From Clostridia bacterium (GTDB lineage: Bacteria; Bacillota; Clostridia; Christensenellales; Aristaeellaceae), in assembly GCA_024404395.1 (NCBI GenBank), contig JAKSPZ010000072.1, forward strand, positions 1 through 5,883: 5,883 nt of DNA, read 5' to 3'. Positions within the stretch are counted from its first letter, which is position 1. Each line of letters starts with the position of its first letter. Positions 1 to 5,156 of the stretch are shown piece by piece. The position numbers and the translations under genes are program-made. The notes beneath the pieces are model-generated. The model was not told the DNA's origin, did not search any database, and saw only the letters and a list, made by a program, of their open reading frames with translations.

Positions 1-54
1 TACGGCCTCGGCCGCGCCGACATGGAACAGGCGATCTACGATATCTGCAAGTAA
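1..54 (+). CDS. C-terminal end of an unidentified protein (partial)
   Basis: Frame 1 is open from the left edge and ends with TAA at 52-54, giving 17 residues, YGLGRADMEQAIYDICK. The tail looks like a normal amphipathic C-terminal helix (alternating acidic and hydrophobic residues), and a hairpin follows 12 bases after the stop, which supports a real gene end. Frame 2 is also open here, up to 106, but its translation is rich in Ser, Ala and Lys and looks like a shadow. The fragment is too short to name a family. Because the next gene starts close downstream on the same strand, it is probably the gene upstream of the oxidoreductase in one transcription unit. Confidence 0.6.
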   Translation, partial: YGLGRADMEQAIYDICK

Positions 55-66
55 ATTGAAGAAATC

Positions 67-97
67 AAGCGCGCTCCCGACAGGGAGTGCGCTTTGT
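67..97 (+). terminator. Hairpin between the upstream gene and the oxidoreductase; weak terminator or intercistronic stem
   Basis: Bases 67-78 pair with 83-94 around a GACA loop, giving 12 pairs with a single G-T wobble. The stem is GC-rich, but the following tract (TTTGTAAT, from 93) is a poor T-run, so termination is probably partial. The stem ends only 17 bases before the ATG at 112. I see no convincing promoter between hairpin and gene, so the oxidoreductase is probably reached by read-through or from a promoter inside the upstream gene. Confidence 0.6.
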
Positions 98-111
98 AAT
101 GGGTGATCACG

Positions 112-1272
112 ATGAAACAGATCCTGACCGCGGACGTCGCGGTGGTCGGCGGCGGCTTCGGCGGCATTGCCGCAGCGCTGTCGGCGGCGCGCAAGGGTGC
201 AAAGACCGTCCTTGTTGAGAGAGAATATCTTCTGGGCGGACTGGCGACCCTCGGTCTTGTGACGATCTATCTGCCGCTGTGCGACGGTGAGGGGCGTCAG
301 GTGTCTTTCGGTATTGCCGAGGAACTGTTCCGCCTGTCCATCGATCGCGGCGCGGAGGGCGAGTATCCCGATGCGTGGCTGGATGCGCCCGCGGACCTCG
401 AGAAGCGCAAGACCCAGCGTTATCGCGTGCGGTTCAATCCCAACCTCTTTGCCATCCTCGCGGAGCAGCTGCTGCTGAAGGCGGGGGTAAAGATCCTGTA
501 CGGCGTGCAGATCGAGGATGTCGCCATGGCAGACGGTCGCATCGTTTCGGCGGAAGCACACAGCCGAACGGGCGGCATGACAATCGAGAGCAAGACTTGG
601 ATCGACGCCACGGGCGACGCTACCCTTGCGAATCTCGCAGGGGAGGAGACCCGACTGTTCGCTCAGGGCAACGTGCTGGCGGCATGGTATTATGACATCA
701 AAGACGGCAGTGCGAAGCTCCATCAGCTGGGCGCCGCGGATATTCCCGATGAGTATCGCAAGGATAAGGAATCCAAGCCCCTCGTCGAACGTCGCTTCAC
801 GGGGCTGGATGCCGAGGAACTGTCGGAGATGGTCATCGCATCTCACAACTGCATCCTGAGCGATTGCGACAAGCGGGGCGTGACGCCCGTTGCCATCGCG
901 TCCATTCCGCAGGTCAGAATGAGCCGCTGTCTGGTCGCCTCCCGCGTGTTGGACGACAAAGCGCCGCACACCTACGAACCCACCTCCGTGGGTATGATCT
1001 CCAACTGGCGCAAGCGCGGTCCCGTGTATGAGGTGCCCTTTGAGCTTTGCTATGGCAAGGTCGAAAATCTCTACGCTGCGGGGCGCTGCATCTCCGTGAC
1101 GGACGCCATGTGGGACATCACCCGCGTCATCCCGCCCTGTGCGGTAACGGGTGAAGCCGTGGGCTGCGCCGCCGCCATGCAGGCGGAGACGGGGGCAAGA
1201 CCGTCGGCGGAAGCGCTGCAGAAAGTCCTGACTGCCAACGGCGTGGTTCTCCACGAGTCCGATCTGGCATGA
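112..1272 (+). CDS. FAD-dependent oxidoreductase (FAD_oxidored-type, PF12831-like)
   Basis: The predicted product is a 386-residue soluble flavoprotein of unknown substrate. An N-terminal Rossmann fold binds FAD: beta strand, then GxGxxG (VVGGGFGG, G13-G18), with acidic E36 at the end of the second strand (TVLVERE) for the ribose, followed by GGLAT near 42-46. A second FAD motif, WIDATGD, lies at 163-169. The C-terminal block ENLYAAGRCISVTDAMW (about 318-334), followed by VIPPCAVTGEAVG, is the closing FAD-contact region typical of the family. IPQVRMSR near 265-272 also matches family members. There is no signal peptide or membrane segment. A GTG at 103 could add three residues but has no ribosome site; the ATG at 112 has GGGTGA at 101-106 with five bases of spacing, so it is preferred. 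The neighbours are sugar kinase and sugar import genes, which hints at a carbohydrate-related substrate; that is inference. The fold assignment is secure, the reaction is not. Confidence 0.88.
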   Translation: MKQILTADVAVVGGGFGGIAAALSAARKGAKTVLVEREYLLGGLATLGLVTIYLPLCDGEGRQVSFGIAEELFRLSIDRGAEGEYPDAWLDAPADLEKRKTQRYRVRFNPNLFAILAEQLLLKAGVKILYGVQIEDVAMADGRIVSAEAHSRTGGMTIESKTWIDATGDATLANLAGEETRLFAQGNVLAAWYYDIKDGSAKLHQLGAADIPDEYRKDKESKPLVERRFTGLDAEELSEMVIASHNCILSDCDKRGVTPVAIASIPQVRMSRCLVASRVLDDKAPHTYEPTSVGMISNWRKRGPVYEVPFELCYGKVENLYAAGRCISVTDAMWDITRVIPPCAVTGEAVGCAAAMQAETGARPSAEALQKVLTANGVVLHESDLA

Positions 1273-1285
1273 TATATTTCAAAAG

Positions 1286-1322
1286 AAACGCCCGTCCGTG
1301 TTCGGACAGGCGTTTTATTGTT
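1286..1322 (+). terminator. Rho-independent terminator after the FAD oxidoreductase
   Basis: Bases 1286-1298 pair with 1303-1315 around a TGTT loop: 12 Watson-Crick pairs with one C-A mismatch (1293/1308). The stem is followed by TTTTATTGTTG. It starts 13 bases after the TGA of the oxidoreductase gene and should end its transcript. The upstream A-run (1281-1284, 1286-1288) means the structure could also work weakly on the other strand, where no gene needs it. Confidence 0.9.
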
Positions 1323-1349
1323 GACAATGTTCCGCATTTGGACTATGCT
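1321..1349 (+). promoter_or_regulatory. Sigma-A-type promoter of the ROK kinase gene
   Basis: A perfect -35 box TTGACA (1321-1326) is separated by exactly 17 bases from a -10 box TATGCT (1344-1349), which matches TATAAT at four of six positions including the key TA and final T. The predicted start of transcription is near 1356, leaving a leader of roughly 23 bases. The -35 box directly abuts the T-tract of the preceding terminator. No clear operator or catabolite-response element is visible; the best partial cre-like match (around 1349-1362) lacks the central CG. Confidence 0.8.
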
Positions 1350-1364
1350 GAAAGCAGTGATAAC

Positions 1365-1370
1365 GGAGGA
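1365..1370 (+). promoter_or_regulatory. Strong ribosome binding site that decides the ROK kinase start
   Basis: GGAGGA lies two bases before the ATG at 1373 and eight bases before the ATG at 1379. Two bases is too close for efficient initiation, so the second ATG is the likely start. This removes Met-Arg from the longest reading. Confidence 0.8.
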
Positions 1371-1378
1371 AGATGCGC

Positions 1379-2293
1379 ATGGCAAAGACAGTTGTTTCCA
1401 TCGGCGTGGATCAGGGCGGAACGAAGCTGATGATCGGTGCGGTGACGTCCGACGGCAGCATCGTGGAAAAGACCACGTTCCCCACGGGCTTCAGAGAGCA
1501 GTATAAGACCGCGGATGCCATTTTCAAAGGGCTGGAGGCATTTCTGGCCGATAAGGATTGGGAGATCTGCGGCATCGGCATGGGCATCGTGGGCGAGATC
1601 GATACGGAGAAGGGCATCTGGAAGCAGATGTACGGACTGGATACCGATGCGCCCGTCGCCGTTTACGATGAGATCAGGCAGCGCTTCGGCGTGCCCTGCC
1701 GCATCGACAATGATGTGAAGACGGCGATGCTGGCGGTGCGGAAGTTCGAGATCGCGCCCGATTGCAACGACTTTGCCTATGTCAATGTGGGAACGGGCAT
1801 CTCCGGCGCCTTTGTGGTGGACGGACACCTGCTCCGCGGCGACGGCAACAATGCCGGCGAGATCGGACAGTATCCCGTGAAGATGAAGGACGGCACGATC
1901 GACAACGTGGAGGATGTGGCGTCGGGCGGCGGCATGATGCGCCGCGTTCGCGCGCTGGCGGCGGATTATCCCAACGATCCCGCGACGGAAGTACGCCACA
2001 CGGGCGAGCTCTATCGTCTGGCGGATGAGGGTTCACCCCTCGCCGTTGAGATCACGGAGACGGCGGCGGAGAGCATCGCCATGCTGCTGGTGAACGTAAT
2101 GGCGACCTGCTCGCCGAAGCTGGTCATCGTGGGCGGCGGAACCATGCGGGACGGCTGGCTCTTCAAAAAGGTCATTTCCAAGATGCCGAAGACCGTGTAC
2201 TGTGAGAACACGGAGATCAGGCTCAGCGGGCTCGATCTTTCCACCATCGGACTGATCGGCGCGGCGCTCAACGGCTTCGAAGCGGCGAAATAA
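1379..2293 (+). CDS. ROK-family sugar kinase-like protein lacking the zinc motif
   Basis: The predicted product is a 304-residue cytoplasmic ROK protein, expected to phosphorylate a hexose or related sugar with ATP. The N-terminal phosphate loop VDQGGTK is at 10-16 and a GIGMGIVGEID strand-turn at 65-75. IDNDVKTAML (109-118) carries the ND pair (N111, D112), where D is the usual ROK catalytic base. VNVGTGISGAFVVDGHLLRG (135-154) is the second phosphate region, and LVIVGGG (248-254) the adenosine region. There is no N-terminal helix-turn-helix, so it is a kinase-type ROK rather than a NagC/XylR-type repressor. One oddity: the family usually has GEIGH followed by CxCGxxGCxE, but here GEIGQ (160-164) is followed by YPVKMKDGTIDNVEDVASGGG with no cysteine, so the zinc site is absent. 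It has its own promoter and faces the sugar importer, making it a candidate kinase for the imported sugar. Substrate unknown; a non-kinase sugar-binding role remains possible. Confidence 0.85.
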   Translation: MAKTVVSIGVDQGGTKLMIGAVTSDGSIVEKTTFPTGFREQYKTADAIFKGLEAFLADKDWEICGIGMGIVGEIDTEKGIWKQMYGLDTDAPVAVYDEIRQRFGVPCRIDNDVKTAMLAVRKFEIAPDCNDFAYVNVGTGISGAFVVDGHLLRGDGNNAGEIGQYPVKMKDGTIDNVEDVASGGGMMRRVRALAADYPNDPATEVRHTGELYRLADEGSPLAVEITETAAESIAMLLVNVMATCSPKLVIVGGGTMRDGWLFKKVISKMPKTVYCENTEIRLSGLDLSTIGLIGAALNGFEAAK

Positions 2294-2335
2294 ACACAAA
2301 CAGAGCGGGCGGATCCTTCTGTTTCTGTTCGTATT
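2293..2335. terminator. Bidirectional terminator between convergent ROK and permease genes
   Basis: Bases 2293-2304 pair with 2318-2329 (11 of 12 positions, C-C mismatch in the middle) around a 13-base GC-rich loop that contains GGATCC. On the + strand the stem is followed by CGTATTTGTTT; on the minus strand by TATTT. The stem begins on the last base of the ROK stop codon and ends 18 bases from the permease stop codon, so one structure can serve both converging transcripts. The stem is AT-rich, so efficiency may be modest. Confidence 0.6.
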
Positions 2336-2347
2336 TGTTTGGAATGA

Positions 2348-3514
2348 TCAGTAGTTGCTGTCCTTAGTCAGGTAGTCGATGGCGACTGCGAACAGAAGGA
2401 CGAGACCCTTTGCAAGGTACTTTTCGAAAGAACCCATGGAAAGGATGGACATACCGTTCTCCAGAGAGGCCATGACCAGTGCGCCGATGATACAGCCGAC
2501 GACGGTTCCCTTACCGCCTGCAGGGCTGGTACCGCCGATGATGGCCGCGGCGATGATATCGGTCTCGGCGCCCGTACCGGCGGCAATGGCTGCGGAGTTC
2601 AGGCGCGCGGTGTAGACGATACCGGAGGCTGCGGACATGAGGCCCATCAGGATGAAGACGATCCAGGTGGTGCGGCGGACGTTGACGCCCGACAGCTCTG
2701 CCGCTTCACGGTTGCCGCCGATGGCGTAGACATGACGACCGAAGGCGGTGTTCTTCGCGATCATGTTGATGGCGAAGATGATGACGGCCAGGATGATGAC
2801 GGGGATCGGGAGACCGCGGTCCTTATTGCAGTTCCAGAAGAAGAAGCCGATGACGATGCTGATGATGGCCAGCTTCAGGATGAAGATGCCGGTGGATTCC
2901 ACGTTGAACTCATAGCGCTTTTTCTTGTTGCGGGAGATGATCTGAGAGACCACATACGCAAGAATGCACAGTCCGCCGATGATGAGGGCGGTGAGATTGA
3001 ACTTGGCATCGGGACCTGCGATGTTGGGCAGATAGCCCTGACCGATGGCCTTGAAGATGGCGTTGTTGGGCTGGATGGTCTCACTGTTGGTGACACCGAT
3101 GATCAGTCCGCGGAAGACCCACTCGGAGGACAGGGTGACGATGAAGGCGGGGAGGTTGACCTTGGCGACCCAGAAGCCCTGCCAGACGCCGACGAGAGCA
3201 CCGGCAAAAAGGGTGATGAGGAGGGCGAGCCAGACGTTCATGCCTGCGTGCTTCAGCAGGTAGGCGATGAGCGCGCCGCTGAAACCGATGACGGAGCCGA
3301 CGGAAAGGTCGATGTGTCCGCAGACCATGATGAGGACCATGGTGCTGGACGCGATGCCGACGTAGGTCATCTGCAGGAACAGATTGGTGATGTTGCGCGG
3401 CATCAGGAAGATGTGGTCGGTGGTGAAATAGAAGATCGCCCAGATGATCAGAATGGCGATGATCATCGTGTATTGCTGGATATTTTTCTTGAGGGTTGAT
3501 TTCAGCTGTTCCAT
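2348..3514 (-). CDS. mmsB: Monosaccharide ABC transporter permease (MmsB/GguB, XylH-type)
   Basis: The predicted product is a 388-residue inner-membrane permease of the CUT2 (ribose/xylose) class, expected to form the homodimeric channel for sugar released by the binding protein. Hydrophobic segments are visible near 16-31, 47-64, 71-88, 94-112, 122-140, 174-193, 209-228, 236-252, 283-300, 318-350 and 366-381. Family motifs are GHIDLSVGS (66-74), NLPAFIVTL (120-128), the ATPase-contact loop GRHVYAIGGNREAAELSGV (259-277), and IIGGTSPAGGKGTVVG (325-340). The length and the extra basic loop plus membrane segment at about 194-235 fit the longer XylH/MmsB subgroup rather than RbsC (about 320 residues). 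The ATG at 3514 is preceded on the minus strand by GGAAAGGAA (3530-3522) at normal spacing. It is last in the operon, 28 bases after the ATPase stop. Subclass is confident; sugar specificity is not. Confidence 0.93.
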   Translation of the reverse strand: MEQLKSTLKKNIQQYTMIIAILIIWAIFYFTTDHIFLMPRNITNLFLQMTYVGIASSTMVLIMVCGHIDLSVGSVIGFSGALIAYLLKHAGMNVWLALLITLFAGALVGVWQGFWVAKVNLPAFIVTLSSEWVFRGLIIGVTNSETIQPNNAIFKAIGQGYLPNIAGPDAKFNLTALIIGGLCILAYVVSQIISRNKKKRYEFNVESTGIFILKLAIISIVIGFFFWNCNKDRGLPIPVIILAVIIFAINMIAKNTAFGRHVYAIGGNREAAELSGVNVRRTTWIVFILMGLMSAASGIVYTARLNSAAIAAGTGAETDIIAAAIIGGTSPAGGKGTVVGCIIGALVMASLENGMSILSMGSFEKYLAKGLVLLFAVAIDYLTKDSNY

Positions 3515-3521
3515 AATGAGT

Positions 3522-3530
3522 TTCCTTTCC
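3522..3530 (-). promoter_or_regulatory. Ribosome binding site of the permease gene
   Basis: Read on the minus strand, GGAAAGGAA ends seven bases before the ATG at 3514 and sits wholly in the 28-base gap after the ATPase stop. It supports independent re-initiation on a shared message. Confidence 0.7.
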
Positions 3531-3542
3531 GGCGTTGTGGGC

Positions 3543-5075
3543 CTATCGGTTCATCGTACGGATTCCGGTGCAGTACTCCATGATCAGTTCCTGAGTTGCC
3601 TCGGAACGATCCACTTCGCCGGTGATGGAACCCTCGTGCATGATGTAGATTCGATCGCTCATGCCGAGGACTTCGGGAAGTTCGGAGGAGATCATAATGA
3701 CGCTCATGCCTTCCTGGACCAGCTTGTTTACGATGTTGTAGATCTCGACTTTCGCGCCGACGTCGATGCCGCGGGTGGGTTCGTCCAGGATCATGATCGA
3801 CGGATTGGTCATCAGCCACTTCGCCAGAACGACCTTCTGCATGTTGCCGCCGGAGAGGTTGTGGGTGATCTGCTCGATGCTCGGCGTCTTGACGCGCAGA
3901 TCGCGGACGTATCCATCCACCTCTTTGATAAGTTCGTTGTCGTCGATCAGTCCCAGGCGGGAGAGGCGCTCAAGGACGGGCAGGCTGACGTTGAACTTGA
4001 TGTCCTGCATCAGCACCAGACCGTAGCGCTTTCTGTCCTCGGAAACGTAGCAGATGCCGTGCTTGATGGCGTCGGCGGAGGACTGGATCTTGATCTTTTC
4101 GTTGTTGTAGTAGACCTCGCCGCGCACGTTGGAGCCGTAGGCGCCCATGAGGCTCATCATCAGCTCGGTTCGACCTGCGCCCATCAGACCGGCGATACCG
4201 ACGATCTCGCCCTTGCGGACGTTAATGTTGATGTTGTGCAGGACTTCCTTCTCCTTGATCTGCGGGTGGTTGACGGACCAGTTCCGCATTTCAAAAACCA
4301 CGTCGCCGGGGGTGTGATCCACGTGGGGGAACATCTGGGAGAGCTCGCGGCCGACCATGTAGGAGATCAGCTGATTCTTGGTGATCTCGGCGGCGGGCTT
4401 GGTGATGATGGTCTGACCGTCGCGCAGGACGGTGATGGTGTCGGCAATGCTGAACACTTCGTCCAGCTTATGGGATATATAAATACAGGAAACGCCGTTG
4501 GAACGCAGCTCGCGCAGCAGGTCCAGCAGTCGTTCGGATTCGTCGTCGGTAAGGGCTGCGGTGGGCTCGTCAAGGATCAGCAGGCTTGCGTTCTTGCTCA
4601 GCGCCTTGCAGATCTCCAGAAGCTGCAGCTGACCGACGCCCAGATTGATGATCTTCGTTTCGGGATTCAGGTCGAGGTGGACCCGTTTCAGATGCTCCGA
4701 AGTTCTGTGATAGGTCTCCGGCCAGTCGATCAGACCGAACTTGCCTTTGACTTCGGAACCGAGGAAAATGCTTTCCGCAATGCTCAGATTCTTGCAGAGC
4801 GCCAGCTCCTGATAGATGATGGCAATGCCTTGGCGCTCACTGTCTTTGATGGAATTGAAGCGCTGTACTTCTCCGTTGAGGACGATATCGCCGGAATATG
4901 AGGATGAGGCATGGATGCCGCTGAGTACTTTCATCAGTGTCGATTTACCGGCACCGTTTTCACCGACCAAAGCATGGATCTCGCCGCGCTTGACGTTGAA
5001 GGTAACGTTGTCCAGCGCTTTGACACCCGGGAATGTTTTGGTTATGTTCTTCATCTGAAGGATATAGTCTTCCAT
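3543..5075 (-). CDS. mmsA: Monosaccharide ABC transporter ATPase, double NBD (MmsA/GguA, XylG-type)
   Basis: The predicted product is a 510-residue cytoplasmic ATPase with two fused nucleotide-binding domains, expected to power the adjacent permease. The first domain has Walker A GENGAGKST (38-46), Q-loop Q89, a modified signature LGVGQLQL (145-152), Walker B LLILDEPTAAL (165-175) and switch H202 in SHKLDEV. The second has a degenerate Walker A GLMGAGRTE (296-304, Arg for Lys), YVSEDRKRYGL (343-353), signature LSGGNMQK (407-414), Walker B IMILDEPTRGIDVG (427-440) and no switch histidine (ISSELPEV, 462-469). This asymmetry, with one competent and one degenerate site, is normal for RbsA/XylG/MmsA proteins. 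YSGDI near 60-64 also fits the XylG/MmsA subgroup. A TTG at 5144 would add 23 residues encoded by an intercistronic hairpin and is rejected; the ATG at 5075 gives the family length and has GGTGA (5085-5081) at five bases' spacing. It lies between the binding protein and the permease in one operon. Confidence 0.95.
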   Translation of the reverse strand: MEDYILQMKNITKTFPGVKALDNVTFNVKRGEIHALVGENGAGKSTLMKVLSGIHASSSYSGDIVLNGEVQRFNSIKDSERQGIAIIYQELALCKNLSIAESIFLGSEVKGKFGLIDWPETYHRTSEHLKRVHLDLNPETKIINLGVGQLQLLEICKALSKNASLLILDEPTAALTDDESERLLDLLRELRSNGVSCIYISHKLDEVFSIADTITVLRDGQTIITKPAAEITKNQLISYMVGRELSQMFPHVDHTPGDVVFEMRNWSVNHPQIKEKEVLHNININVRKGEIVGIAGLMGAGRTELMMSLMGAYGSNVRGEVYYNNEKIKIQSSADAIKHGICYVSEDRKRYGLVLMQDIKFNVSLPVLERLSRLGLIDDNELIKEVDGYVRDLRVKTPSIEQITHNLSGGNMQKVVLAKWLMTNPSIMILDEPTRGIDVGAKVEIYNIVNKLVQEGMSVIMISSELPEVLGMSDRIYIMHEGSITGEVDRSEATQELIMEYCTGIRTMNR

Positions 5076-5111
5076 CCGTTTCACCAACCTTTGTTGCTTC
5101 AAACATGGATA

Positions 5112-5143
5112 TGGCTGGCTACCATGGGAATGGTAGCCAGCCA
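5112..5143 (-). other. Perfect intercistronic hairpin between binding-protein and ATPase genes
   Basis: Bases 5112-5125 and 5130-5143 are exact reverse complements: 14 pairs, with a four-base loop (TCCC on the transcribed minus strand). It begins 13 bases after the binding-protein stop and ends 36 bases before the ATPase start. The sequence after the stem (TATCCATGTTTG) has no real T-run, so full termination is unlikely. In many binding-protein-dependent importers a hairpin at this place protects the 3' end of the binding-protein message, or reduces read-through, so that more binding protein than ATPase is made. That role is inferred here. Confidence 0.85.
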
Positions 5144-5156
5144 ATCAAGTCATAGA

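Noticed and set aside
95..100. TGTAAT as a -10 box for the oxidoreductase gene
   Set aside because: No -35 box at proper spacing (that region is the hairpin stem), no extended -10, and transcription would begin at the start codon.
1349..1362. Catabolite-response-element-like TGAAAGCAGTGATA downstream of the ROK promoter
   Set aside because: It lacks the essential central CG and the closing CA half; a chance resemblance.
1343..1999. Minus-strand open frame of 218 codons opposite the ROK gene
   Set aside because: It is His/Ala/Leu/Asp-rich shadow composition with no motif, overlapping the promoter and the well-supported ROK gene.
2311..2316. GGATCC palindrome in the convergent gap
   Set aside because: A six-base palindrome inside a hairpin loop is expected by chance; nothing suggests an attachment or recombination site.
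2732..3499. + strand open frame of 255 codons, extremely rich in Asp, Glu and Gly
   Set aside because: This is the antisense reading of membrane-helix codons in the permease gene; the acidic composition is a mirror effect, not a real acidic protein.
3444..4901. Long + strand open frame of 485 codons opposite the ATPase gene
   Set aside because: It is antisense to a gene with every ABC ATPase motif. Its translation is repetitive Asp/Val/Leu/His-rich, as expected from reversed GC-rich codons, and it has no recognisable domain.
5107..5133. Eight-codon leader-peptide-like frame (MVASHIHV) on the minus strand starting in the hairpin
   Set aside because: No ribosome site is accessible, the start lies inside a stable stem, and there is no regulatory codon run.
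5076..5144. Upstream TTG start adding 23 residues to the ATPase
   Set aside because: The extension is encoded by one arm of the perfect hairpin and the sequence beyond, has no family match, and the ATG at 5075 gives the standard length.
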